From contig NC_062218.1 in NCBI RefSeq assembly GCF_902686445.1, positions 11,011,015 through 11,075,014 on the forward strand: a stretch of 64,000 nucleotides of DNA. The letters are read 5' to 3'. The notes under the pieces were generated by a model. It was not told the DNA's origin. It worked only from the letters and a program-made list of their open reading frames with translations, and ran no database searches. The translations under genes and the position numbers were made by a program. Below are positions 10,855 to 23,370 of this stretch, piece by piece. Source of the DNA: Sciurus carolinensis. Its lineage: Eukaryota; Chordata; Mammalia; Rodentia; Sciuridae. The first letter of the stretch is position 1. Every line of letters starts with the position of its first letter.

Positions 10855-11900
10855 AAAAGGAAAACATAATTAGATGTTGTCTGTAATAAACACATTTTAA
10901 ATACAAGAAAAGATAGATTAAAAGTATGGCATGGTAAACCCTCAACAAAAGAGACCTGATGTGACCAAGGTAATATATACATTGCAGACTTCAAAACAAG
11001 AAGTATTGTCCAAGATGCAGAATAGAGAACTGTTAAATTTGCATGAAGCATTGTTATGAAAAAGAACAGTTCTCCAAAAGACAAAATTACCACAAATACA
11101 CAAGTACCAAAATGAGCTTAAAAATATCTGATGCAAAATGTAATAGGACTGAAAAAAATCGAAAAAAAAAAAAAACATTCTTTAGAAAATTTGCTCACTC
11201 ATTTTAGTAACTGACATCATTTTTATTAGACTTGCTCAATTCAAAACTGCTGATGATCCAAATTTTTATGTGGAATAAGAGCATATAGAAATATGTTTTC
11301 TTACTGATGGGGTATAAAATACTGGAAACAACCATTACAATATTGTAGAATATAATAGTAAAGCTAAAAATACAATTACTTTGCAAAAAAAATCCAGTTC
11401 ACTTTTCAAGATAAACCAACCTTCTAATGAAAAAACCCTACTATAAGAACATCAGTATTTATAATACTAAAAATTAAATGTCCATCAGTAGGTGAATGGG
11501 TGGACAAGCTTTTTATGCATGTATTACTTGGCATGGGATGTAATGAACCACTATATATTCAAAATATGGATGATTTCCAAATACATTATACTGAGCCTTT
11601 AAACTGAGCTCAGACGAGGGTATCCCATATGAGTCTACTTTTATATCTTGGTTGATCAAAATCATAAATTATTTGCCTTAGAGAGAGCAAGTTTACCGGA
11701 GAGACCATGTAACAACTGTACAGGGCAATGTAAATATTTGATATTTTTCTAAGAATAGTGATTTTACAAGTATAAACAAAATTCATGGAAGCAAATATTC
11801 TAATATGTGGTTTCTTTTATATATAAAACATTTCTCAATATGGTTATTTCTTAAATATATGATAGACATAACACTGTAAGTTATGGCAGATCTAACACAT
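10855..11900 (+). mobile_element. Old L1 (L1M-type) relic continued, ORF2 start and 3' end
   Basis: From 10855 the sequence parallels the ORF2 endonuclease-proximal region of old L1s: 'cattttaaatacaagaaaagatagattaaaagtatgg', 'cagacttcaaaacaag', 'caagtaccaaaatgagctt'. From about 11470 it parallels the 3' end: 'catcagtaggtgaatgggtggacaag', 'ggatgatttccaaatacattatactgag', 'catatgagtctacttttatat'. The middle of ORF2 is absent, so the copy is internally deleted as well as decayed. Confidence 0.55.
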
Positions 11901-11957
11901 TTTAAAAGTGAACTAGTAAATGGAATTTACTAATATGTAGAGGCCTAGAAATTTTAG

Positions 11958-12050
11958 GTATTGGGGATTGAAATTTTGTGGTATTGGGGATTGAATCCAA
12001 GGCCTTACACATGTCAGACAAATGCCCCGCCGCTGATCTACACCCCATTT
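11958..12050 (-). mobile_element. ID SINE, diverged
   Basis: 'ttgggattgaatccaaggccttacacatg', followed by 'ctgatctacacccc', matches the minus-strand ID body with many changes. The upstream 'attggggattgaaattttgtggtattggggattgaa' shows an internal duplication of the element end. It is an older copy. Confidence 0.75.
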
Positions 12051-12336
12051 CATTATAGTAATTTTTACTTGAGAAATTTGCAAAATTTTCATTTAGAGAA
12101 TAGAATTTGAATATGGTCCACATGTAAGTGATAGGTTAGCATTTACCTGGAAGAAAGACATTACTGGTTATGAAAGAGCTTGAACAAATCACAGCAAGTA
12201 AAAAGTTTCATAAGCATCTTTAGGAGTCAAATGGCACTACTTAATTGAAGTATTAGAACTGTCAGAGCACACTCAGGGGAACAGAAGATTCAATTCAATA
12301 TGCCCAGGACGAAAACAGAAATGTTAGTGCCTTCTT

Positions 12337-12450
12337 TTGTTGTTGTTGTTGTTGCTGAGTGCCAAATGGAGAAGGGGCAATATTTTATCTGATCCTCACA
12401 ACAACCTGGGATTATGTCTGCTTTTAAACCCACTTGTAAAATGCCTTTCC
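12337..12450. repeat. (TTG)n run and possible MIR fragment
   Basis: A (TTG)5-6 run at about 12337-12354 is followed by 'atctgatcctcacaacaacctggg', reminiscent of the 3' part of a MIR. The match is short, so the MIR identity is tentative. Confidence 0.4.
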
Positions 12451-14155
12451 ATGCATACCACTGTCAAAAAATCAAATTATATATTTGGAAAATTTTAATT
12501 GCTAAATTTTGATATCTGAGAGCAACTAATCAGTATCGGTAAATGTGGAGCTCAAGGATCTACGTAATTCTTGGCTTTCAGAAAATATGCATTTTTTTCT
12601 GGTCAGAAATAACACTCCAAACATCATCAGGAAGCCCTTTATGAAAATGCAATAATTTTACAAAAAGTTAAGAGTTCATACACACAGTGCTTTTATTTAT
12701 ATTTCAGGAGACAATCAATCTTAGTTCATTTCCCAGCACCCTAAAAACTGCCCTTGCCACCCTGATGTCAATTCTCATATGCAACTCAGAAATCCTTCCC
12801 ACAAGTACAGTTTCTGCTCCATCACCTTCCCCTCCTTCAGAAAATAACACAGTTTCTCTTTATTTGTCCCTCAAAAGGGCTTCCATTGTTTACCATGGTA
12901 TCTGAGGTACTGGATTTCCTCTGCCTGATACCATGACGGTGGTGTGCAGGTCAGGGATTGAGCTAGGCAAGTCATGAGAACCATCTCCAGTGAGGAAAGG
13001 TCACTTCTGCAATGTTACTGTACAGTGCTTGCTTAAAACCCTGTGATGAAAATAAACATACGGACTCCAAATAAAGTAGCCTGCTTACCAAATAGGAAAG
13101 TGTAATCACATGATTGAAGTTTTATTAGTGTGACTACTTTAAAAGTCATTTATTAGTTAATCCCTGCTAAAATATCTTAAGAACATATCAATTTTTCTTG
13201 CAAGCCCAGGTAAGAGCATATGCTGTTTTATGCACTTTGTAATACTGAGCATTAAGAAAGTAAAACAATACAGGTTAGTATTCCAGGTATTCTTGTAGGT
13301 CTTCAATAGATTTTACCTATTGCTATATAATAGTTGTGTCATCTTGAGTAAATAAGTTAGCATATTTGATTTTTATTAAAATAATAGCCAGGAATACATG
13401 AGTATAAACATTACCACCTACCACTTGAGATTATATATAAATATTTATATATATACATATTTATATATAATGCATATTTATAATAATGAAGTAATATATG
13501 AATAAATTTAATTTAATCACATATGCATACCCTTTATGCAGTGATATTTGTATCCTAAGTTAATGTCAGTGTGACATACCCCAGGGTGTGCTGATGGAAG
13601 TCTCCACGGCACCTGCACTACTTCGCTTGGTCACACTCCTGACTCTAATGGAATACTACAGCCATTTAGAGTCTTTGTTAGAATATTCTAAAAGATATTT
13701 GAATCAGAGCACATGATTAAACATAGACAACTTTTTTTTCAAACCAACTCACTTATACATACCCACCAAGTATTACTGGTAACTACCATTAAAAGAGTCT
13801 ATTTTCGAGGTCCTTTGCAAACATGAATAATATATAATCTTGTGTTGACTCTTAGGGAACTTGTAGAGTTTTAAGGAAGAACAAATTGAATGAAATAATC
13901 AGAATATATATTTAATAGTAAGTTCAGGAAAGCCAAAATAAGCAGTAGGAAAATGTAATGGAGATTTCCTACACAATCATTATAATGTATTGATACATTG
14001 TCACATCCTCCATACTAACAAATTAACAATGATACATCAAATATCAAGTTCAGGTTCAAAATAACTTACATAATAGAAATGAGAAATAAACACCTGGTAA
14101 AGCAATTGACATAGTGATAAAAACAGCTAGGAATTATTTAAGTTTCTTCTGATGT
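12451..14155. other. Unassigned sequence with AT-rich tract
   Basis: No gene is recognised. The plus frame 12687-12905 (72 codons) lacks domains. An AT-rich, self-complementary TATA-type stretch lies at about 13430-13510. Confidence 0.4.
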
Positions 14156-14156
14156 A

Positions 14157-14245
14157 TGGGCTGGAAATGGAGCTTACTGGTACAAGTGCCTAGTATGAGT
14201 GAGGCCCTAGCTTGACTCTCAGCGTGGCAAGAAAAGATACATATA
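14157..14245 (+). mobile_element. ID SINE, diverged
   Basis: 'gggctggaaatggagcttactgg', 'gtgcctagtatgagtgaggccctagcttgactctcagc', then an A-rich end, follows the sense ID layout with substantial divergence. Confidence 0.65.
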
Positions 14246-14779
14246 TATGTAAACAGAAAATATGCAATTTCAATGTATTAATTAAAATATCTATTATAAA
14301 ATTGTGTAGTAATTCACATTAATGTACATATAAAACATATTTATGCTGTTATTGCTTTTATTAAAAATTTTGTATATAAAGTAGACAAGTACTCTTTGAA
14401 ACAGAATGAGACTAAAACAGACTCATGCAGATGTAACTATTTTCCATGCAGAATAGAAGAACTATTAATACTTTGAGGAAAGTAAAAATAACACATGAAC
14501 CTTATCAATTTGTTATCCATATGAAAAAAAAAAGCAATTAGGTTCGTACCTCTTCCCATATGGTACATAAATTTCCAGATTCAAATATGATCAGAAAAAC
14601 TTTAAAATATTTATAATTAATCATGAGTGTATAGGGTAACTTACTACTAGAGAACAGTTCCATTAAACTTGACCAAATGTGTATCACACAGAATAATATT
14701 TTTCTGATAAATTTGTCAAAAAATGTGAACCACAAATCCCTAGAACTAGGGAATATATTTCAAATTTATGAGGGTTAAC
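14246..14779. other. Unassigned AT-rich sequence
   Basis: Nothing recognised. Short minus-strand frames at 14538-14896 have no domain. Confidence 0.4.
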
Positions 14780-15235
14780 ATGTATGCTGGAGGCCATGTA
14801 TACATTGTGGGTTTGTTTGAGCCAACATAAGGCAGGGAGGCTGTTTTTCTGGAAACTCCTGAGTGAAATTCCCTGGTTCCAGAAAGCCCAGATCATGCTG
14901 GCACCTTGCCTGAGCTCACAGCTGGAAGATCAAACACCGTGGCCCGAGAGATGGGCATAACCTGTCAAGCACCGAATAACGTGTGTACCTCAAGACCCCT
15001 GCCACACTGAAGCCTTTGATGTACTTCCTCTTAAATAACAGATTGGGTCCTTTTTCCATAGTTCAGTTCCAGTTCCCACCAGGTGTCCTCTTTAAATCTA
15101 ATTTCTGACTTTGTCTTTTATTCCTTTCTGATTATTTCAGATTTTTTTTTCAGGTGGATCACATCTCCAAGCAGGAATCTGCTCTACTGGGGTGCTGGTA
15201 ACTCCTGCACATGTAGACCCTATAATAAAATTTTC
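14780..15235 (+). mobile_element. Possible LTR of an endogenous retrovirus
   Basis: The segment has higher G+C than its surroundings and an LTR-like order: 'tgtatgctggaggccatg', a region with 'cagctggaagatcaaacacc', 'ccctgccacactgaagcc', a run of T-rich sequence and 'ctataataaaattttcaatttaatggg', which could be a polyadenylation signal region. No internal coding sequence is seen. The family could not be named, and the assignment rests on layout alone. Confidence 0.35.
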
Positions 15236-16230
15236 AATTTAATGGGAAGACAATCCTTCAATTCCAAAGAAAAATGTACAATTAAAAAAATAAGCAAAAT
15301 ATGTAAAGAGGAAGTTTAAACATTCTTAAACCAAAATAGCACTACTCCTATATTCAAGGAGATGAATAATAACATCTCATAAAATAAGATTGACGAAAGA
15401 GAAAAAATGTAAGCATAAAAATTGGAAAGGAAATAGAGGAATAATAAAATTATATAATTTATAATAAGATAAAAATTAGCACTTTAACTTCGGAGAGGTT
15501 CTGATTTTCAAAAATCTGAGTAAGTGTATGTCTTATGAGTGAGAACTGTGATCTCATAGTGTTTCTGGTGATTTCTCACATATATAAAGGTATTTTTATC
15601 AATATATTCATGGTGGTATTAGCAAACCGTTGAAAAATAAATATATTTTGTTTCTGTCTAACAAAGGAAGCTACAAAGGCATTAAAGTGAACTAATAACA
15701 AATAAAAACAGATTAATGTCACAATATTTGAAGATATTTGATAATCAAATGCAATTCCTGGACATATATCAGATACAAGAATAAGGGAAATATTGCTAAG
15801 AGGGCATTGGAGGGAGTCTAGGGGAATAACTGAAATAAAAGCATGAACAAGGTGATAACTTTGCATCCCAGTGAATGTCCCAATTTTGACAATTATGTGT
15901 CCAATTATGGGCATGTAATAAAGGCTCTTATTTTTATTGAATTATTTAGAGAAAATTGTCATCATATCTTTAAATTTATCCTAAATCATTCAGAAAATAA
16001 AAGTGAATGTGTGTTGGTGAGTGTGTAGAAAAAATAATTAATGATAAAGCAAATGTGAAAAAAATGGTAAAAATTGCCTGATCAGTGAATTTACTTTTGA
16101 ATTACACTGCAAATAGCAATAAAATACTACAAAATATTGAATAAAATAGATAAATACATGTGTTTCTTGATATATGTATTTAATTTAATACATGTACTTT
16201 TATACTATATTGCTTATAAATGCATAACTA
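15236..16230. other. Unassigned AT-rich sequence
   Basis: Nothing recognised. The minus frame 15576-15914 (112 codons) is AT-rich and hydrophobic, without a family match. Confidence 0.4.
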
Positions 16231-16234
16231 GATC

Positions 16235-16345
16235 ATACAAATTTTTTTTTTTTTTTTTTGGTGGTGCTGAGGACTGAACCCAGGGCCTTGTGATTGCAAG
16301 GCAAGCACTCTACCAACTGAGCTATCTCCCCAGTCCTATACAAAT
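16235..16345 (-). mobile_element. ID SINE with 8-bp target-site duplication
   Basis: A T run (about 16242-16259) is followed by a nearly intact minus-strand ID body ending CTATCTCCCCAGTCC. ATACAAAT occurs at 16235-16242 and again at 16338-16345, consistent with a target-site duplication. It is a fairly recent insertion. Confidence 0.9.
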
Positions 16346-18535
16346 AATTTTAAAAATCAAGTATATGAGATTTGCTCTGAAGAATGGCATATGAATGTAT
16401 TTACTATAAAAGGTGGGGGTTTTGTTTCCTTTTTCCATGTTAAAATGTAAAAAATTTGTCTATCCTTCATTCTGTTCTCTAAATCAATATAAAACAAAGA
16501 AAGTAAATGAAGAACAGTAATAGAAAATAGAGTTGTTGATGATTTTAAAACATACAGTCCCCAAATGAAGTGTAAATGAGGATGGTGACCGGTAAGATCA
16601 ACTTCTGAACAGGGTACAAGAGCACCCACAGACCCGGCAGGGCTCCAGAGAACAGCGTTTCCCAAAAGCAGAAACACACACTGGAGGTCAGAACCCCATG
16701 CCTCACACACTGGTACAGACCCTGAGAGCCTGGCAGTGCCTGCAACTGTGAAATAAATGGATTGACATTCCTGCAGGAGACCTGCAGGCTTGTTTTGCAG
16801 TTTCCAGCCTATCAATGACAGATATCTATGTTAGAAGCAACTTTCAATGAGTTGCTACAAAGGACCCATACTTGTACACACCCATGCATACAGGTTCCCA
16901 GGAAAGCGCACGTGCACACGCACACACACACTCCTTGTCAACAGAGCTTCAGACAGGCCCAAATGGTGTCTTCATTGAAGTAAGCCCCCTTTTTTTTTTT
17001 CAAAATTTCTTTGCTACAAGTGCATGGTTCAGGAATATGTGTAGGCATGATAGATTGGATCAGTAATCAAAATATTGACCAAAGAATAAAGGAAGGAATA
17101 GTGAAAATATGTGTAGAACATAACAAACACTCTCACATAAGAATAGGTGAATCTCATGACAAAAAGGATATTAAAAACATCCACCAAAAATCTTCAGAGT
17201 GTGCTCTACACGCCTGGATGTCAAATCAAAAGTGTAAGGACTATTGAAGATATGTCAGCACAAGAAAATGAAAATTAGATCGACTGATCTTAAAAAAAAG
17301 AATGCTAACATAAATAATGAAGTCAAAACAAAACTAAATGCCCCAGAGGAAGGAGTGAAAAAGAACAATAAATGAAAACTACACACAATAGGGGTAACAT
17401 TGTAACTCTAAGAAGAAAAATAAAGATTTCTATATGCCTCAAAAGAAATTACTGGAATGTCAATATCTTTCACTATAGAAAAAAGTAGCACATATTTGTA
17501 AAATAATTATCTGTGGAAATATAAATATTTCACAGAGTAAAATACTTCCTAATATTAAGCATTTAATAATTAAAATATGTTAAAATTAATTCTGAAACAG
17601 AACACATTTCTCATACCAACACTAAAAATCTAAGATTAGAAAAATAACCTCAAATATGATTCCCAGAGCAAAATCCAAATATATGCTGCACTGCCAAAGC
17701 TACGTTTGAAACAAAAATCCTTGAAAGTATCAGAAGTAAAAAATATGGATATTTCAATATCAAACAAGTGCAATGATAAAGGGAAAATTGAATGATGATA
17801 TTAACTTTAGAGACCAAAAATCTAGGACAAGTCATTAAATAAGAAAAAACAGAGACCCATAATTAGTCAAATCTATGATGAATAACTGGTAGTCATGAAT
17901 ATGCAAGTATCAAATATTATAGTGTTAACTTTCATGAAGCAAAAATGATAGACTAAAGGAAATTTAATCCTTCAGCTCTTTCAGCTCATGAAAATATGGA
18001 GAAAACACTAAGCTTTAATTGCGAAAACCTAGTCATTCTATTAAATTAGTAGATATAATTGCTATGTGTAGGACTTTGCATAGAAACACCTTCCTTACAA
18101 ATGCTTATGCAATAATCACAACTAGAAGTATCTGTGCATATTAATAAAGACAAAGAAAATATACTGTGATAAATGAATTGAGTAGATAAAAACTTCTATA
18201 ATTAACTTTTAAAATTTTAAATACAGACTTGCGTACTCAAATGTATACATATAACTCTTACAAAAATGTTTAATTTTAGGAGGAAATTTCTTATTAAACC
18301 ATCTTTGAATAAAAAAAATAAAAATAGAAAGTGCAGAATATTTTTGACATAGTCTTCATGGCATTACTATAGATCACAACATATCTGAACACATAACAAA
18401 GTATTACATAAATATTTATTAATGACAAAATAAAACTGAGTGAAATAAGATTCTAAATGTGCTTGTGGTAAAAGTGCCAGTAAGTCTACCAAAGTATGTA
18501 AAGCATAAATAAATAAAGGTCAGATCATAAGTAGT
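16346..18535. other. Unassigned sequence, probably including old L1 debris
   Basis: A G+C-richer block at about 16560-16820 carries a minus-strand open frame (16357-16815, 152 codons) with hydrophobic stretches but no family match strong enough to name. From about 17050 to 18300 the sequence is A-rich and reminiscent of plus-strand L1 remnants, too decayed to assign. A short CA run sits at about 16916-16931. Confidence 0.35.
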
Positions 18536-18960
18536 TTTAGTCAGCCTTTCAGTGCTGTGACTAAAATACCTGACAATAGCAACTTAGAGGAGGAAACAGT
18601 TATTGGGTTTCACAGGTTCAGAGATTCAGTCCATGGCCAGCCAGCTGCATTCCTCTGGGACTGAGAGGAGGAAAACTATCATAGCAGTATGGTGTGGTGG
18701 AGGAATGTACCTATCTTATGAGAGATGGGAATCAGAGAGAGAGAGAGGAGTCAGGGACAAGATATGCCAAAGACCATGCCCCCATTGACCTACATCCTAC
18801 AGCCGCACCCTGCCTGCCCACAGTTACCCCTCAGCACTCAATCAAATGGATTCATCCATAATGACATCACAGCTCCATAATCTAATCATTCAACTCTGAA
18901 TATGTTTGTATCACCTAACACATGAGCTCTTTAAGGGACATTTTCAGATCCAAATAACAT
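18536..18960 (-). mobile_element. MaLR-type LTR
   Basis: Antisense copy of the recurring LTR: 'cagtgctgtgactaaaatacctgac', 'aacttagaggaggaaaca', 'ggttcagagattcagtccatggccagc', 'cattcctctgggactgag', 'ccctgcctgcccacagttacc', and the outer end 'gagctctttaagggacattttcagatccaaataac'. Nearly full length. The frame at 18603-18788 inside it is spurious. Confidence 0.8.
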
Positions 18961-19544
18961 ATATTAATGAATGGAAGATGATAAATTAAAATCTAAATAT
19001 TATGAGTGATAGCTGGAAAAAAGAAAACAAAGCAACAAAAAAACCCAACTTGATTAGTCATCAGGAAAAAAGTAAAAGTAATTCAAAATATGAAAATAAG
19101 AACCCAATGTTAGGAATAAAGTTAAATTCTTCAATCCTGGAAATAAATATTTCCACCTACCAAAACTAGAACAATTTTAAAGAAGCATAAGTTACATTAA
19201 AAAATATAAAATCTAAACTAAACATTAACCATATTATAAAGGAAGAAAAACTGACTTAAAATGCATAAAAATAATGAATTTATTTCTAACAAATATTAGA
19301 AAATGATAAAAGTGAAAATTGATATACTATGTTCACTTTCTATTTCTATATTGACAAATTACCAAAAGTTATTCCTAATTAAGATCTATTTCAGCATTAT
19401 GAAAAACATTTTGTAATGCAAATACATTTATGATTGACATTAATATATATTTTATGAATATTTTAAGATTATCAGTTATAAAAACATACTTCATAACTAT
19501 TAGAAGCCTACTAATAATCGACTTTTATTTTATATTTGATTTAA
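18961..19544. other. Unassigned A-rich sequence
   Basis: No gene or named element recognised. Confidence 0.4.
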
Positions 19545-19910
19545 TTAGTTATATATGACAGTAGACTTCTTTAAATACTAAAAAACACAATGTGTACAAC
19601 CAGGATACATTATAAAGTATTTTGAAAAATCATACAAATTTGTCTTTTGGGGGTTCTTTTTAGTTATACATGATAGTAGAATCCATTTTGACATAATTAT
19701 GCAAGCATACCATTTTCTAATTCGACCACAGTACTTCTCCTTCTCCTTCCCTTTCTTCACCCCCTGCTCCCTTCCCTCTATTGATCTTTCTGTTATTACC
19801 CATAGTTTTTTTTAAATTAATTTCTTGTGTATATGCATGATGAGATTCACTGTGGTATATTCATATATGTACATAGGAAGGTTATGCCAGATTCATTCTG
19901 TCTTCAAATT
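19545..19910 (-). mobile_element. L1 3' UTR fragment(s), antisense
   Basis: 'gttctttttagttatacatgatagtagaatccattttgacat' matches, in antisense, the L1 3' terminus also seen in sense at about 53800-53850. A pyrimidine-rich tract (19738-19785) follows, the complement of the 3' UTR polypurine tract. A second, shorter terminus-like piece lies at 19545-19580, so two nested or tandem tails may be present. Confidence 0.7.
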
Positions 19911-20699
19911 TGCTATTGTTCAGATTCTACCTATTGATTTTCTGTTCTTTCAATCTTTATTTCAGACTGTGTGTGCTAAAATTGAAAATAAACCTTGATG
20001 AGTATACAAGAAAGTAGCATCATTTAATTATAATGATATCATGCAGGAGATATCAGTGAAAGCCTCTGACTTATTGTTGTTGTCAAGGTAATATCAGTTT
20101 TTCATGAGTGATAATTTATTTCTCAAAATGACCATTTGCTATGTACTACAGTATTAGAAAGTTATGTCTAGAATTGAGTCTGATGTCAGGGGATGTATAA
20201 AAGTGTATTCTTTTTATTACTACCTATGTCCACAATTTTTCTCATGACCTGTATTAACTATTTGAAGGATGAACCTTGTAATAAATACTTGGATGCTTAC
20301 TGTATCCATCAACAAGGCAAATAAGCCACAGAAGTTATACGTAGGTAATGTATTCATGATTATAAGTTATAAAAATTTTCACTTTGATCTAAGGGTATTT
20401 TATTTTATTTGAAAATTTTCATGATGAAGCTCCTTAAACGTATGATGATAAATTTTCTATTTTTCAAATTATAAAACTGAGTGTTTGATCTTTCTTTTCT
20501 TTCTCTGTTGAAGTCCTTTTAATTTAAAGTATATTAAAGGGAAAAAAGGAAGAATTTGAGGATCATGCAGAAGTTCATCATTTTCCTTTCATTGAGAGAA
20601 CAGGAACCTCGGGGACCTATTTTCACATGTTATGACTCTCTTCAATTATTGCAATAAGACTGCATAGTTTTTAAGTCTGAAGAAAATACAATTAAAAAA
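19911..20699. other. Unassigned sequence
   Basis: No gene or named repeat recognised. Confidence 0.4.
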
Positions 20700-21050
20700 T
20701 AATTGAACTTTTTTTTCTACAATGCGTACTTCAGTGCTTTCACATTGGAAGGCTTTCCTCGCTCTCCGTGGCTACCTAGGTCTCCTGCCTGGAGTTCTGT
20801 GTCCACTGCACTCTGGCCAGCCCCACAATGTGAGTGGTTCTACATGGAACTAGCCTTCTATAGAGGCCGTCCATCCCACCGCTGGGCACTTGCTGTATCA
20901 TCCCTCCGGAAATTTTGCCTCTCAAAGGTCCTGATTTTTTTTCTTCCCTAAGGCTCAACTTCAACTTCATAAAGAAAGACTTCATCAAAAACTTCATGAA
21001 CACCCTTTTTCTGAACAAATACATGCATTTTCGCTCTTCATTTCTTAGTT
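20700..21050. other. G+C-richer block, unidentified
   Basis: This 350-bp block stands out by composition ('ggctttcctcgctctccgtggctacctagg', 'ggagttctgtgtccactgcactctggccag'). Open frames exist on both strands (20703-20951 plus, 20776-21024 minus) but neither resembles a known protein. It could be an old L2-type 3' end or unique sequence. Confidence 0.3.
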
Positions 21051-21111
21051 GTGTTTAATTATGGACAACCATTGGCATACTGGATTTCCTCTGATATCAC
21101 TTGCTTACTTT

Positions 21112-21300
21112 ACTGGGGATTGAACCCAGGGCACTTTTACCACTGAGCTATATTTCTAGTCTTTTTGTTTTGTTTTGTTTTTGTTTTGAGACAGGGTCCT
21201 GCTAAGTTGCTTATGGCCTCACAAAGTTGCTAAAGCTGACCTTGAACTTCTGATCCTATCTCAGGCCCTGAGTTGCTGGATTACAGGCAAGCAACTTGGG
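21112..21300 (-). mobile_element. B1-dID composite SINE
   Basis: The ID part ('tactggggattgaacccagggcac', 'ccactgagctat') is followed by a (GTTTT)n linker and the B1 part ('gagacagggtcctgctaagttgc', 'ctgagttgctggattacaggc'), all in minus orientation. Confidence 0.9.
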
Positions 21301-21599
21301 GTACTGCTCCTCAAATATGCTTTATAAATATCTATAAAAGACATATGACTCAGATTTAATAAAATGCTTCAGTCATAGTCTGACAAGTAATCCTTCAATT
21401 TTTTGTCATTGGATATGTAAAACACCTATGTCTTTACGTGTAATTGAGAAACTTTAATAAAGACAGGTGAGCATTTTAAAATAATTCAAATATTAGATAA
21501 TCTGTATCCTGTAATTTGTTTTAGAGGCAACTACTGAAAAGAAGATTGTTCTCTTATGTTAGATCCTGCTCAAGCTCTGACTGACAATATTTTAACATA

Positions 21600-21828
21600 G
21601 CTATACTTTTAAGGGGTGGTATTCATTCGCAGATATGGGTATTTTACAACAGGATAAAAGAAGGACTGTGTAGAGGGAAAAGAGGGGTGGGAGGGGTGGG
21701 GGGAGGGGAAAAATAAAATAAACATCATTACCCTATATAAATGTAAAAAAATAAAAAAAATTTAAAAAAAAGAATAAAAAAAAAAGTTAAAAAAACAAAC
21801 AAACAAAAAAAAAACAAATACATGGATT
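21600..21828 (+). mobile_element. L1 3' end, sense, severely 5'-truncated
   Basis: The polypurine tract 'aaaagaggggtgggaggggtggggggagggg' (21678-21709) is followed by 'aaacatcattaccctatataaatg' and a long A-rich, interrupted tail to about 21828. The same 'cattaccct' motif occurs in the L1 3' UTRs at 4085 and 53691. Confidence 0.75.
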
Positions 21829-21995
21829 TTCCACTGAGTCACATTCCCACCCTTTTTTATTTTTCATTTTGACATAAGTTCTTGTTAAGTTACTTCGGAC
21901 CTTACTAAACCACTGAGGCTGGCTTTGAACTCACAATCCTCCTGCTTCAACCTCCAGAGTCCCTGGGATTGCAGGAGTGCACAATCACACATAAA
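21829..21995 (-). mobile_element. B1-dID composite SINE, diverged
   Basis: 'ccactgagtcacattcccaccc', then 'ttgacataagttcttgttaagttacttcggac' and 'ctgcttcaacctccagagtccctgggattgcaggagtgcacaa', in minus orientation. It abuts the L1 A-tail directly, and its insertion into the A-rich tail is likely. Confidence 0.8.
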
Positions 21996-23095
21996 ACAAG
22001 TTTACTTGATTAAAAGAGATAGGCTCCTTATGTTTATTCAACAAAATTTCATATCATTTGATATAATGTGAATTAAACCAGTGCAATCACTGGGTGAAGC
22101 AAGAGATTTATAAGGTAGACATTGTTAGTATTTTGTAAAATGTTAAGTACAACTTTTGGTTTATACAAAGTGACTCAAAATGGGGCTAACTGTAAGGTAT
22201 TTCTGTATCTGGGATCCCAGGAGTCTCGAAGGTTTTTGTAGAGTTCAGGAGGGCTTTATATTTCAAACAGGAAAAAAAAAATGCCATCTCATTTCCATTT
22301 ATTTTTAACTGAAATTTAGCATCCATTTTACTTTCAGTGAAATTATGAAATCACATCAGTCTCGACAGTGACTATGAATTGCCACTCATATAATCACAGG
22401 CTTTTCTATCACATAAGAATTATTGTATATATGCAAAAATCTCATATACACACCACACTTTCCAAATATTGTACTACTTTGCTTAATCACAATAGTAAAA
22501 TCTATATAACCTATTTTTAAAGGTAACACTTTAGTAACTACATAACTGGCTTCCTCTAAAGCACATGTGTTTTGTGTGTGCATTTATTATGTGCCTGGTT
22601 TTGAGTAAGAGTCCATGGCTTCATTGAACTTAAAATGTTCCAGGCATATGAAATTTGGGAATCTTTCTGTGAAGCGTTTAAACCCTAGTACACAGCTAAT
22701 CCACGTAGATCCAGAGTCTACATATTTCATACAACTTAGCTGAAATCTCATGCTTTCCACAATTCTTATTCTGACCCAAATTTATTTTATTCACCTCCAT
22801 AAATAGGCAGAGTGAAAGAGAGATAGAATACGTCCAATATCTTTTTGCAGCCTTAAAAAATGAGTGGAGTCTCTAATCGAAAGCAGCTTAGGTTCACCAC
22901 AAAGTTAAGAAGAAAGCACAGAGTGGCAGTAAGCCCCCTGTCCCACACCACCCCTAGCAACATGGCCCAGCAGAGTTATGCCTTCATGACAGACATGACC
23001 TGCATTGACAGACCACCGCTTGTCCATAGTATAAGTTGGACTGCGTTCCTTTTGCTCTACTTTTTCTGGGTTTTCAGGAGTGTAAGAAAATATGT
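21996..23095. other. Unassigned sequence
   Basis: No gene recognised. The plus frame 22860-23150 (96 codons) runs into the following LTR and has no domain. Confidence 0.4.
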
Positions 23096-23370
23096 ATCCA
23101 ATGTTACACTAGTGCTGGGGCTTGAATGTCCCCTCCAAAGCTTATATTGAAATTGGTTATTCTCACAGCATCCTGAAGCGAAGCTTTCAGGGATGAGGAG
23201 GTTGTGAGAACTCCTGGCTGGTTTTCGTTCCTCTCTCTTGCATGCTCATTTGTCCTTACACCATGCGATGACCCTCTCCAGACTCCATTTTGGACTTCCT
23301 TTCACACAAAGGCTAGAGGACTCTCCCTGAGAAGTCTGGTATTATTCATGTGAGGTACATCCCAGAAATA
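23096..23370 (+). mobile_element. MaLR/MLT-type LTR, diverged
   Basis: It begins 'ggggcttgaatgtcccctccaaagcttatattgaaattgg', a usual MaLR start, then 'gttgtgagaactcctggctgg', 'ccttacaccatgcgatgaccctctccagac' and 'ttggacttcc'. The 3' part fades after about 23370. Confidence 0.6.

Noticed and set aside
16357..16815. 152-codon minus-strand frame, at first glance like a vomeronasal-type receptor relic
   Set aside because: Only vague resemblance around hydrophobic stretches; no conserved motif could be aligned convincingly.
20703..21024. Overlapping frames on both strands in the G+C-rich block
   Set aside because: No family resemblance, and open frames on opposite strands of the same DNA indicate composition rather than coding.
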